A stretch of DNA of 8,702 nucleotides. It comes from Candidatus Woesearchaeota archaeon. GTDB taxonomy: Archaea; Nanobdellota; Nanobdellia; Woesearchaeales; JACPBV01. The stretch is taken from the NCBI GenBank assembly GCA_019322475.1, contig JAHWIN010000078.1:1-8702 (forward strand), written 5' to 3'. Position 1 is the stretch's first letter. Each line of letters starts with the position of its first letter. A model generated the notes under the pieces. The model made no database searches and was not told where the DNA came from. It saw only the letters and a list, made by a program, of their open reading frames with translations. A program made the position numbers and the translations under genes. Shown here piece by piece: positions 1 through 5,742 of the stretch.

Positions 1-648
1 CCCCTGCTTCTTCTTCCTTATCCCGCTCCCAATCTTATCCACAACATCAGAAAAAGACCCCACAGGGCAGATATACCTGCACCAGAACCTTGGTATGAAG
101 AAGCACAGCAGGAATATTATAGAAGCTGCTATAGCAGTCCCTGCAACGATGCTGTACCTTCCTATGAAGAAAGGATTCCTGAACCTTTCATCCATGATAA
201 GCAAAGAGACCATAACTATGACAAACGCCAGTATTGCATACCTTATGTTTATCAGCCATCCCGGAAGCCTTATCCTTTTTTTGCAGGCCTTTGCCTGGTA
301 TTCCTGGACAGTCCCGCACGGGCATAGCTTATAGCACCAGAACCTTTTGTCCAGGTTGAGCAGGATGAACGAGGGTATTATAAACGGCCTTAGCTCGCCG
401 AAGACGCATTTCCTTGGGCATGCCCTGCAGAATACAAAAGGCACCTTGAAGTGGCACTTGATAAAAGGGATAGCCAAAGCAGGAAGGAATATGACAAAAT
501 ACACAGCTTTCAGAAGCTTATCCTTCACATCCAGCCTGGCAAGGATCTTTGCCAGCACTATGATAAAAGCTATAATTATCGCAATATAGACGAGGGCCAT
601 GTATCCTGGAGAAAGAAAGACCCTAAACAGCCTGTTTAGGACATTCAT
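1..648 (-). CDS. NapH/CcoG-like membrane polyferredoxin, partial (3' end outside window)
   Basis: The frame is open from an ATG at 648 to the window edge (216 codons, no stop), so the C-terminus is missing. The protein has hydrophobic segments at about residues 17-37, 49-63, 135-152 and 168-187. Cysteine clusters follow the Fer4_5 / NapH-NosR-CcoG pattern: C74, C77 and C81 in FCRACPRKC, C105, C109 and C111 in FWCYKLCPCG, and C190 and C194 in FWCRYICPVG. Such proteins are membrane-bound iron-sulfur electron carriers; any ferredoxin domain would lie in the missing part. The ATG overlaps the TGA of the upstream zinc-ribbon gene (ATGA), so translation is probably coupled and this is the third gene of an operon. 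The family is well supported; the electron donor and acceptor are unknown. Confidence 0.85.
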   Translation of the reverse strand, partial: MNVLNRLFRVFLSPGYMALVYIAIIIAFIIVLAKILARLDVKDKLLKAVYFVIFLPALAIPFIKCHFKVPFVFCRACPRKCVFGELRPFIIPSFILLNLDKRFWCYKLCPCGTVQEYQAKACKKRIRLPGWLINIRYAILAFVIVMVSLLIMDERFRNPFFIGRYSIVAGTAIAASIIFLLCFFIPRFWCRYICPVGSFSDVVDKIGSGIRKKKQG

Positions 649-812
649 CTTTTCCTTTTCAGCCTCTTTTTCAGCTTGCTGAGCTTCCCTTTAAGGTCAA
701 GATTGGCCTTAGGCTCGTCCTTGTCCACTTCCCCAGTTACGTCCATCTCGCAAAAATCACAATATCTCTCATCATCCCGAAGCGCTCTTCCGCAGTATGG
801 GCAGTTCGTCAT
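645..812 (-). CDS. Small zinc-ribbon protein, 55 aa
   Basis: This short gene reads ATG at 812 to TGA at 645-647. Residues 4-22 hold two CxxC knuckles, C4-PY-C7 and C18-DF-C21, a typical zinc-ribbon arrangement (CPYCG...YCDFC). A short acidic stretch follows (about residues 28-33), and the last 12 residues are very basic (KLKKRLKRKR), which could contact nucleic acid or acidic lipid. Its start overlaps the stop of the SdpI-like gene (ATGA) and its stop overlaps the start of the polyferredoxin gene (ATGA). This double coupling is the main argument that so small an ORF is real. The function is unknown; it could be a regulator or accessory factor for one of its membrane neighbours. It does not resemble ribosomal zinc proteins that I recognise. 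Confidence 0.8.
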   Translation of the reverse strand: MTNCPYCGRALRDDERYCDFCEMDVTGEVDKDEPKANLDLKGKLSKLKKRLKRKR

Positions 813-1456
813 CTTTTCTTCACCCTTTTTTTATACTCAACAAGGGAGTAGATGAACAATATAAGGATTATCAGGATTATCGGCGATAACACTATCCATG
901 CGAATTTTTTAGGGAAGAACATCGCTGAAAGGATTATCAATGAAAGATACGTAAACAGCTTTGACCCCAGCTTATGGGTCTTGTCCCATACCTCCTCATC
1001 CGCCAGCGTCCAGGGTGTCCTTATCCCTATGAAATAGTTCCTTTTGGCAAACTTAAGCATGTGCCCTATGTAGAAGAACAATGCAGCAAGGGAAGGTATC
1101 ATTATGTATGCCATGTTCACTTTTATCCCGAAATTAGGCAGAAGCATAGCAGTATAGATCGCTATAAAGAAAAGCACGAAAACAAGCTTAAAGCCGTAGA
1201 AATGATCCTTAAACCTTTCAAAGTTCTTCTGGTATACCATGATCTTGGGAAGAAACAGGAAAAGAAGATATATCCCTGACAAAAATATAGGCATCAGGAA
1301 AAGGCCTGTAAACCTACTGCCATACCCGTCTACATTTCCTTCTGCATCCCAGTGGGTAGGCATCCTTTCAGGCATCTTAGGATAAGCTGCAAAGGAAACT
1401 ATAAACATAAGTACGATCAGCCCTATAAGGAAAAGCTCCTTTTTTTCCAGTTTCAT
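809..1456 (-). CDS. SdpI-like membrane protein (DUF1648 + SdpI)
   Basis: This is a multi-pass membrane protein of 215 aa from the ATG at 1456. Residues 30-45 carry the DUF1648 signature (PTHWDAEGNVDGYG), and residues 140-164 carry the SdpI signature (NYFIGIRTPWTL, then EEVWDKTHKLG). Hydrophobic segments lie at about 8-24, 50-73, 89-107, 114-134, 167-181 and 186-204. In Bacillus, SdpI is the immunity protein for the SDP killing peptide; most archaeal and bacterial homologues have no known role, so immunity should not be assumed. An upstream ATG at 1540 would add 28 residues but would place the TATA-like box (1480-1487) inside the gene. With the start at 1456, the box sits at the right distance for a leaderless mRNA. 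It is the first gene of the operon with the zinc-ribbon and polyferredoxin genes. Confidence 0.9.
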   Translation of the reverse strand: MKLEKKELFLIGLIVLMFIVSFAAYPKMPERMPTHWDAEGNVDGYGSRFTGLFLMPIFLSGIYLLFLFLPKIMVYQKNFERFKDHFYGFKLVFVLFFIAIYTAMLLPNFGIKVNMAYIMIPSLAALFFYIGHMLKFAKRNYFIGIRTPWTLADEEVWDKTHKLGSKLFTYLSLIILSAMFFPKKFAWIVLSPIILIILILFIYSLVEYKKRVKKR

Positions 1457-1479
1457 CAGAAAGCCATAGGAGAAGCTTG

Positions 1480-1487
1480 TATAAAAA
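1480..1487 (-). promoter_or_regulatory. TATA-like box for the SdpI operon
   Basis: On the minus strand the sequence reads TTTTTATA, centred about 27 bases upstream of the ATG at 1456. This is the archaeal TATA-to-start-site distance, so transcription should begin at or within a few bases of the start codon. No Shine-Dalgarno sequence is visible before that ATG, which agrees with a leaderless message. Confidence 0.55.
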
Positions 1488-1541
1488 CGTATCGGAAGGT
1501 TTTTGGAGGTCTTGGCTAAATGAAACTCCGGGTGCAGCAAG

Positions 1542-1594
1542 TTGAGTGATATGTACCCAGTTCAAGCAATCAAAAGGCTGTAGGGCATACTCAA
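1542..1594. repeat. Imperfect inverted repeat between DUF5654 and SdpI genes
   Basis: TTGAGT at 1542-1547 is complementary to ACTCAA at 1589-1594. With bulges the match extends to ATG/CAT and CCC/GGG (1556-1558 with 1583-1585). It lies after the stop of the DUF5654 gene and before the SdpI promoter, so it could form a 3' end structure for the upstream unit. No T-tract follows. Apart from this and the TATA box, the 164-base gap shows nothing convincing. Confidence 0.2.
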
Positions 1595-1620
1595 TTATCC
1601 CTCCAAAGCCCAATAAGCCC

Positions 1621-1938
1621 CTATTCCTTAACATCCTCTTTTCCCTTTAGCCTTGAAGCGACCATTATCCCAAACACGCAGACGACTGTTATTATCGATG
1701 CCGTGATTATCTGATATATATACCCTGTCCCGCTTATCCCTGCCCTTAATACCATCTCATCAACCCCTGCCTTTATAGCATCCCTCCATACCAATGCTAT
1801 CACAAAGGCGAAAGCGGCAAGGACAGCCTTCAGGGTATTCCTCTTTACCTCTCTCCTGAACCTCAATCCGGCATTCTTTACCCTGCTGATATGCTCCCTT
1901 GCATCTTCCCTTATGAATTTCTTTACATATCTCTTCAT
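1621..1938 (-). CDS. DUF5654 family membrane protein
   Basis: The product is 105 aa. It has a basic, amphipathic N-terminus (residues 1-34), a first membrane segment at about 36-52 (KAVLAAFAFVIALVWRDAIK), a short linker and a second segment at about 72-94, ending in a charged tail. The first segment and the WRDAI motif match what I recall of DUF5654, a small two-helix membrane family common in archaea and without a known function. The start is firm: a strong Shine-Dalgarno sequence (AAGGAGG, 1944-1950) lies just upstream and overlaps the TAA of the lrp gene, 10 bases away. It is therefore most likely co-transcribed with, and downstream of, the Lrp regulator. Confidence 0.85.
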   Translation of the reverse strand: MKRYVKKFIREDAREHISRVKNAGLRFRREVKRNTLKAVLAAFAFVIALVWRDAIKAGVDEMVLRAGISGTGYIYQIITASIITVVCVFGIMVASRLKGKEDVKE

Positions 1939-1943
1939 CTTAG

Positions 1944-1950
1944 CCTCCTT
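1944..1950 (-). promoter_or_regulatory. Shine-Dalgarno sequence overlapping the lrp stop codon
   Basis: On the minus strand TAAGGAGG combines the last codon of lrp (TAA) with a full-strength ribosome binding site, followed 5 bases later by the ATG of the DUF5654 gene at 1938. It sets that start and links translation of the two genes. Confidence 0.7.
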
Positions 1951-2392
1951 ATACTGTTATCTGCTTCTCTTTTATGGTGTTAAGTATCATCCGGGTGTTT
2001 GTCCTTTCGACAAAATCATAGGTCTGGATCTTCTTAAGGAAATTGTCCATCTGCCTCCTGTTCCTGAACCTTGCAAGTATGGCTGCATCAAAGCCTCCTG
2101 TGAGGTCATAGACCGCAAACACGTTAGGGTGATGGGCTATCTCCTTCTCCACCTGGAAAAGCTTCCCTTTGGAGATCCTCATCTCTACCAGTATCTCAAC
2201 ATCAAAGCCTATCCTGTCGTAATCAAGTATTGCAGTAAACCTCTTTATCACCCCTTCCTCTTTCAGCTTGTTTACTTTGTTCATCACAGTTGCCGCTGAC
2301 AGCCCTGCCTTTTTGGCGATCTGCCTGTAGGACAATGTAGAATCCTTCAAAAGAAGGTTTAGTATCTCTTTGCTTGCCTTGTCGAGCTCCAT
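1949..2392 (-). CDS. Lrp/AsnC family transcriptional regulator
   Basis: The product is 147 aa, the normal length for the family. Residues 1-50 form the winged helix-turn-helix (LDKASKEILNLLLKDSTLSY, then IAKKAGLS with recognition helix ATVMNKVNKL, then the wing EEGVIKRFTAILD). Residues about 65-140 form the RAM ligand-binding and oligomerisation domain, with the glycine-rich turn VYDLTGGFDAAI at 94-105. Such proteins bind DNA as dimers or octamers and respond to amino acids, often glutamine or leucine. GAGG lies 5-8 bases before the ATG at 2392. The gene diverges from glnA across 186 bases; Lrp-type genes beside glnA are known in haloarchaea, so control of glutamine synthetase and of itself is a reasonable inference. 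The effector cannot be read from the sequence. Confidence 0.93.
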   Translation of the reverse strand: MELDKASKEILNLLLKDSTLSYRQIAKKAGLSAATVMNKVNKLKEEGVIKRFTAILDYDRIGFDVEILVEMRISKGKLFQVEKEIAHHPNVFAVYDLTGGFDAAILARFRNRRQMDNFLKKIQTYDFVERTNTRMILNTIKEKQITV

Positions 2393-2454
2393 CTTTTCCT
2401 CTTCGTCTCTTTGCTGAACATATGCTTGTTTTTTGCCTTCTTTTAGGCTATTGA

Positions 2455-2501
2455 TTAAACATATATTTAAATTTTTCTATTTTTTTAATGTTTTTGTTTA
2501 A
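2455..2501. promoter_or_regulatory. Candidate operator: TTAAACA / TGTTTAA inverted repeat
   Basis: TTAAACA at 2455-2461 is the exact inverse of TGTTTAA at 2495-2501, with the centre near 2478, between the two divergent promoters. The left arm touches the lrp TATA box and the right arm lies just upstream of the glnA TATA box. Lrp-family proteins bind such AT-rich dyads. Short AT-rich repeats also arise by chance here, so this is only a candidate site. Confidence 0.25.
2460..2474 (-). promoter_or_regulatory. TATA-like box for lrp
   Basis: The minus strand reads AAATTTAAATATATG. A start site about 25 bases downstream, near 2440, would leave a leader of roughly 45-50 bases, in agreement with the Shine-Dalgarno sequence seen before lrp. 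Other AT-rich positions in this very AT-rich gap could serve instead. Confidence 0.45.
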
Positions 2502-2516
2502 AATATTACCAAAAAA

Positions 2517-2525
2517 ATATATAAA
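2517..2525 (+). promoter_or_regulatory. TATA box for glnA
   Basis: ATATATAAA is preceded by an A-rich run that could act as the BRE (ACCAAAAAAA). Its centre near 2521 predicts a start site near 2546 and a leader of about 33 bases. This argues against the upstream in-frame ATG at 2525, which lies at the box itself. Confidence 0.6.
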
Positions 2526-2578
2526 TGACCTATCTTTTCCTTAACGATAAGAATAATACAAAAACTAAAGGTGGTAGC

Positions 2579-3940
2579 ATGGAAGATAAAGACCAGGCAA
2601 AAACAAGCAAAACAGATGATGTCTTAGAGAAAGCGAAAAAAGACGGCGTAAGGTTCATACAGCTCCAGTTCACAGACATACACGGGGCCATAAAGTCCGT
2701 GATGATACCGATACACAGGCTTGCTGAAAGCCTGGAGAAAGGGACATGGTTTGACGGCAGCTCCATAGAGGGCTTTACAAGGATAGCCGAATCAGACATG
2801 TACCTTAAGCCGGACATAAGCACATACGCCCTTCTTCCCTGGGAAACAGGAGAAGGCGCTACAGCAAGGCTGATCTGCGATATCTACATGCCTGACGGAA
2901 AGCCGTTTGAAGGCGACCCAAGATACATCCTTAAGAGGGCATTGAAAGAGGCTTCTGAACTGGGCTACAGCTATAATGTAGGCCCTGAGCTGGAATTCTT
3001 CCTTTTCAGGCCAAAAGAGGACAGCCAGATCACCCCTGTAACCCATGACAAGGCAGGCTACTTTGACTTCTCTCCAAAGGACCTTGCAGTGCAGGTAAGG
3101 AATGACATAATCAATGCTTTGGAATCTATGGGCTTAGAGGTAGAGATGTCCCATCATGAGGTAGCTCCGGGCCAGCATGAGATAGACTTTAAGTACGGGC
3201 CTGCCCTTAAGACAGCAGACAACGCAATAACCTTCAAGCATGTCGTAAAATCCATAGCCCAGAGGCACGGGCTCTATGCTACATTTATGCCAAAGCCTCT
3301 CTTCAGGGCTAACGGCTCAGGCATGCACGTCCACCAAAGCTTATTTGACAAAGACGGAAAGAATGCTTTCTTCAACCCTGATGACAGCTATAAGCTGAGT
3401 GATATGGCAAAGAGCTTTGTTGCAGGGCAGCTTTCCCATGTAAAGGCCATGTCCTCTATACTTGCCCCAAAGGTCAATTCATACAAGAGATTGGTTCCAG
3501 GATATGAGGCTCCTGTATATATCTGCTGGGCGCAGATCAACAGGTCCGCCCTTATAAGGATTCCAAGGTACAGCCCCGGAAGGGAGAATGCTACAAGGGC
3601 TGAATTAAGGTGCCCTGACCCCTCATGCAACCCATACCTTGCTTTTGCAGTCATGCTTAAATCTGGCTTAGATGGCATGGCCAAAAAGATGGCCCCTCCT
3701 GCCCCTGTAGAGGAGGATGTCTACGAGTTTGACGAGGCAAAGCTGGAAAAGAAAAAGATAGACACGCTTCCATGCTCGTTAGGAGATGCGCTTATAGAGC
3801 TTAAGAAGGATAAGGTTGTCCAGGAGGCCCTGGGAAGCCACACCTTGCCGATATACCTTGCCGCAAAAAAGGCAGAGTATGACGAGTACAGGCTTCAGGT
3901 AACTTCATGGGAACTCGAGAAGTATTTTGAGTCTACATAA
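2579..3940 (+). CDS. glnA: Glutamine synthetase, type I-alpha
   Basis: It makes glutamine from glutamate, ammonia and ATP, and acts in the cytoplasm as a dodecamer. The 453-aa product has an N-terminal beta-grasp domain (about 24-105, with DGSSIEGFTRIAESD at 59-73) and a catalytic domain with all main signatures: metal ligands E137 and E139 (GPELEF), E194 and E201 (HHEVAPGQHE), H250 (GMHVH), the R304/E310 flap (NSYKRLVPGYE), R322, and R340/R344 (RAELRCPDPSCNPY). R68 matches the arginine linked to glutamine feedback inhibition in the alpha class. The adenylylation motif (NLYD) of type I-beta enzymes is absent, so control by adenylylation is not expected. GGTGG lies 4 bases before the ATG at 2579. 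A longer start at 2525 would lie in the TATA box. Confidence 0.97.
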   Translation: MEDKDQAKTSKTDDVLEKAKKDGVRFIQLQFTDIHGAIKSVMIPIHRLAESLEKGTWFDGSSIEGFTRIAESDMYLKPDISTYALLPWETGEGATARLICDIYMPDGKPFEGDPRYILKRALKEASELGYSYNVGPELEFFLFRPKEDSQITPVTHDKAGYFDFSPKDLAVQVRNDIINALESMGLEVEMSHHEVAPGQHEIDFKYGPALKTADNAITFKHVVKSIAQRHGLYATFMPKPLFRANGSGMHVHQSLFDKDGKNAFFNPDDSYKLSDMAKSFVAGQLSHVKAMSSILAPKVNSYKRLVPGYEAPVYICWAQINRSALIRIPRYSPGRENATRAELRCPDPSCNPYLAFAVMLKSGLDGMAKKMAPPAPVEEDVYEFDEAKLEKKKIDTLPCSLGDALIELKKDKVVQEALGSHTLPIYLAAKKAEYDEYRLQVTSWELEKYFEST

Positions 3941-4005
3941 GATGAATGAAATTTATTGATTGAGGGCTTAAGTCAAGGCGGACAATCCATAACCCCATAT
4001 TATCT

Positions 4006-4359
4006 TCATATATCAGTTGGGGCTATATAATTCTTGGAGATAATGATGTATTTCTTACAAACCTTTTTTCTTGGGATTCCCCCACAACCAACATCACATT
4101 GTTCCCACAATAGCTCTGTTATCCCTTCATTATCCAAGAGACCATCTAAAAAATCTGGAGTGACATAAAAAATATTAGTGGATATCTGATACGGATAAAA
4201 TACCTGGCCCTTTATCCTCTTATCTGTCCCCCTTACGTGCTTTCCTTTAGATCTATCACCCTCAACTACAATCGCTGAATAGAATGTTCTCCCTTTAAGT
4301 TTTTGAAAAATTACCTGGGTTCCCCCGCAAAGCCCTCCAAGAGGGTAATCATCGTACAT
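4006..4359 (-). CDS. Hypothetical cysteine-containing protein, 117 aa
   Basis: I do not recognise this product. It has no signal peptide or membrane segment and looks like a compact mixed alpha/beta protein. Four cysteines stand out: C11 in GGLCGGTQ, C88 and C92 in WEQCDVGCGG, and C101 in KKVCKKY, which could hold a metal or form disulfides. Glycines around C11 and C92 (LGGLCGG, DVGCGG) are suggestive. A TATA-like GTTTTAAT (4394-4401, minus) lies about 38 bases before the ATG, leaving a leader of about 12 bases. The gene is convergent with glnA (65 bases between stops), and it is AT-richer than glnA. Support is the clean open frame, a plausible promoter and non-random composition; no family match is claimed. 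Confidence 0.5.
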   Translation of the reverse strand: MYDDYPLGGLCGGTQVIFQKLKGRTFYSAIVVEGDRSKGKHVRGTDKRIKGQVFYPYQISTNIFYVTPDFLDGLLDNEGITELLWEQCDVGCGGIPRKKVCKKYIIISKNYIAPTDI

Positions 4360-4393
4360 TTTTGATTAATCATCTTAGTTAATAGAGCTATAG

Positions 4394-4401
4394 ATTAAAA
4401 C
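4394..4401 (-). promoter_or_regulatory. TATA-like box for the hypothetical gene at 4006-4359
   Basis: GTTTTAAT on the minus strand places a start site near 4371, about 12 bases before the ATG at 4359. The match to the archaeal consensus is moderate. Confidence 0.3.
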
Positions 4402-4417
4402 ATTTCGTTTTCATAAA

Positions 4418-4461
4418 GCCTTGCGGCCCTAAACCAGCTTAAGGGCCTCTTGGCCTAAGGC
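4418..4461 (-). terminator. Two-part hairpin just after the stop of the 63-aa gene
   Basis: An outer stem pairs GCCTT (4418-4422) with AAGGC (4457-4461), and an inner stem pairs GGCCCT (4425-4430) with AGGGCC (4442-4447). On the minus strand it begins about 5 bases after the TGA of the small membrane gene and is followed by TTTAT, only a weak T-tract. It may mark or protect the 3' end of that transcript. Archaeal termination relies mainly on U-tracts, so terminator function is uncertain. Confidence 0.3.
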
Positions 4462-4466
4462 AGGAT

Positions 4467-4658
4467 TCATCTGGCATATGCCATATATTCTATAGCGACA
4501 GTAAACACAGGGAACAATACGCTCAAGACTATCCTTGTATCTGCCCCCATATTAGAAGAGGAAAGAAGAAAAAATATGATAAGCCCTAAGGTTATTCCCT
4601 GAAGGGCTGCAAAGATGCAAAATACGTCCTTCTTCATCTTATGAGCCTTGCATCTCAT
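4467..4658 (-). CDS. Small two-helix membrane protein, 63 aa
   Basis: The ATG at 4658 overlaps the TGA of the upstream gene (ATGA), the strongest reason to take this start and to treat the ORF as real. A longer reading in the same frame runs back through the upstream gene and is a shadow there. A basic N-terminus (MRCKAHKMKK) is followed by hydrophobic helices at about 13-33 and 43-58, joined by a short polar loop (SSSNMGADTR), and a short tail (YMAYAR). Both termini are probably inside by the positive-inside rule. The family and function are not recognised. It is probably translated together with the glycine-rich membrane protein before it, and the two may act together. Confidence 0.65.
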   Translation of the reverse strand: MRCKAHKMKKDVFCIFAALQGITLGLIIFFLLSSSNMGADTRIVLSVLFPVFTVAIEYMAYAR

Positions 4659-4987
4659 CTTAAGGCATACCTCATACAGAATAAGGCCAGCAGCAATATA
4701 AAAAGGATAACGCCCAGAAGCACAGCGATCTTTTTCTGTTTCTGCTCTTTCTTTGTAAGCGGCCTTATCTTCCCTTCTTTCTTGTATTTGGATTCTATGC
4801 TTGAGCCTATAGCCAGCCCGATAACAAAGCCGATAGGCATTCCAAAAGCAATATTTCCAAAGGGTATGCCTAATGGAAGCCCAAGCGCAATGCCTATCCC
4901 CATCCACATCCCTATAAAGTGGCCCTCAGGATACTTCTTGTCCTGCTCTTTCTTAGCCATATTCCTGCCTTTTTCTTTTTCAGCCAT
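4655..4987 (-). CDS. Glycine-rich small membrane protein, 110 aa
   Basis: The charged N-terminus (residues 1-22, Lys/Glu-rich) is followed by a long hydrophobic stretch with regularly spaced glycines (24-64: GMWMGIGIALGLPLG, then FGNIAFGMPIGFVIGLAIG), of the glycine-zipper type and long enough for two helices. A very basic segment (67-86, ending KKEQKQKK) leads to a final helix at 87-104. I recall similar small proteins in bacteria and archaea, all of unknown function. The start at 4987 is preferred over a TTG at 5005 because the TATA box (5012-5020) then fits a nearly leaderless transcript. The gene overlaps the next small membrane gene by ATGA, so the pair forms an operon. Confidence 0.8.
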   Translation of the reverse strand: MAEKEKGRNMAKKEQDKKYPEGHFIGMWMGIGIALGLPLGIPFGNIAFGMPIGFVIGLAIGSSIESKYKKEGKIRPLTKKEQKQKKIAVLLGVILFILLLALFCMRYALR

Positions 4988-5011
4988 ATGAGAGCTATCT
5001 GCCAAAGCAGA

Positions 5012-5020
5012 TATTTAAAT
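5012..5020 (-). promoter_or_regulatory. TATA box for the small membrane-protein operon
   Basis: TTTAAATAT on the minus strand is a near-consensus archaeal TATA box. Its centre near 5016 predicts a start site at about 4990, only a few bases before the ATG at 4987. No Shine-Dalgarno sequence is present between them. Confidence 0.6.
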
Positions 5021-5290
5021 TATTCGGTTTCCTGGCAGTAGATGACATTGGTTCTTTGAACATTAATCTATGATTCTATAACCTATACCCCTAACCTTCC
5101 TCCAAAATAATGCAAGATAGCCAATAAAATGCTAAGCTACCCCATAGATTTCATCCTGTGTTGAACAACATGTAATAGAAATAAGGTACAAAGAAGACGT
5201 AATTGGCATAATTGGAGACTATTGGGAAAAAATAAAAGTATAGTTTAACTGTCGCATTTTGGAGGTGTTATTTAAAAAATCAGGAGAATA

Positions 5291-5352
5291 CTGCGGACTT
5301 TTCTCAAGCTCTGCTTGAGGGGTTAGGAACTCTGTTCCCAAGCAGTCCGCAG
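5291..5352 (+). ncRNA. Candidate structured RNA: three-way junction with two CUCUG-tipped hairpins
   Basis: The closing stem is a perfect 9-bp pair, CTGCGGACT (5291-5299) with AGTCCGCAG (5344-5352). Inside it are two hairpins: CTCAAGC (5303-5309) with GCTTGAG (5313-5319), and GGAAC (5326-5330) with GTTCC (5334-5338). Both tips read C-TCT-G. A TTTAAAAA box at 5271-5278 and a TATAGTTTA at 5240-5248 lie upstream; the latter would start a transcript near 5270. The strand is uncertain, because the minus strand folds equally and runs into a T6 tract at its far end. I match it to no known RNA class: it is not tRNA, SRP, RNase P or a recognisable C/D or H/ACA guide. Confidence 0.45.
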
Positions 5353-5383
5353 ATGAGCCTTATTTTTTAAGTCTAAAAATAGA

Positions 5384-5430
5384 GTGGGGATACCGCACCT
5401 TTTAGGGTGCGGAGACCCCTCGATTTTTTT
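5384..5430 (+). terminator. Hairpin followed by T7
   Basis: GGGG (5386-5389) pairs with CCCC (5416-5419), and CCGCACC (5393-5399) pairs with GGTGCGG (5406-5412). A symmetric ATA/AGA internal loop separates the two stems and the tip is TTTTAG. The sequence TCGA and then seven T (5424-5430) follow. On the plus strand this has the form of an intrinsic terminator, and it lies 30 bases after the three-way junction. The two could therefore be one transcript of roughly 130-160 bases ending at the T-run. Confidence 0.4.
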
Positions 5431-5601
5431 CATAATACAAGATGGAACTTGCAACTAAGCCAGAAAAAGACAATGTTTTTAAAGCAGGTTCCAATCTACA
5501 CCTAATATCAAGAGATAGCCTAGTTGAAGACGATTGCTCCTCTGCTTGGCTATGCTAGAGACAAAATAGAGCTCTGATTTGTTTCCCCATAGAATAAATG
5601 A

Positions 5602-5691
5602 ACAAAAGGGGTAAAGCGCTACAAGAAGACAGGAAAGCTGGCTTCAGATCGGAAGTACAACCCTAAGAAAGCAGGGATGTTCGTGGAGTGA
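5602..5691 (+). pseudogene. Possible 3' remnant of a decayed gene
   Basis: Between two in-frame stops, 29 codons read as a plausible basic protein tail, including KRYKKTGKLASDRKYNPKKAG and ending FVE before TGA. There is no usable start upstream, so if this was coding, only the C-terminal end survives. A similar 31-codon stretch at 5148-5243 (ending GDYWEKIKV) may have the same origin. Frames this short arise by chance, and no family is recognised. Confidence 0.15.
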
Positions 5692-5742
5692 ACAACCCAT
5701 TTATTTCCTGTTCTTTGGGTGTTGCCTTTTATTACATTCAAA

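Larger units (their letters stand above)
5041..5718. other. About 700 bases without a convincing gene; AT-rich, with structured segments
   Basis: No long open frame exists on either strand. Seen here are a three-way-junction structure (5291-5352), a GC-rich hairpin followed by a T7 run (5384-5430), a weaker ATAGCC/GGCTAT pairing (5515-5520 with 5548-5553), and several short stretches of protein-like reading: 5148-5243, 5442-5558 (38 codons from an ATG, without Shine-Dalgarno) and 5602-5691. No tRNA, rRNA or CRISPR repeat is visible. It may be a non-coding RNA locus, the remains of decayed genes, or both. Confidence 0.5.

Noticed and set aside
95..639. Plus-strand open frames across this stretch
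   Set aside because: They are antisense to the polyferredoxin gene, whose cysteine motifs are clear on the minus strand.
1377..1634. 85-codon minus-strand frame overlapping the SdpI gene
   Set aside because: It overlaps the well-supported SdpI frame and its promoter, starts inside the DUF5654 gene and has no family features.
4467..4907. Full-length reading of the 146-codon minus-strand frame
   Set aside because: Its first part lies out of frame over the glycine-rich membrane protein. Only the part from the ATG at 4658 is supported, by its ATGA overlap.
5475..5580. tRNA-like or C/D guide RNA features (GGTTCCAATC, CTGA)
   Set aside because: The expected T-arm pairing and the paired C and D boxes are absent.
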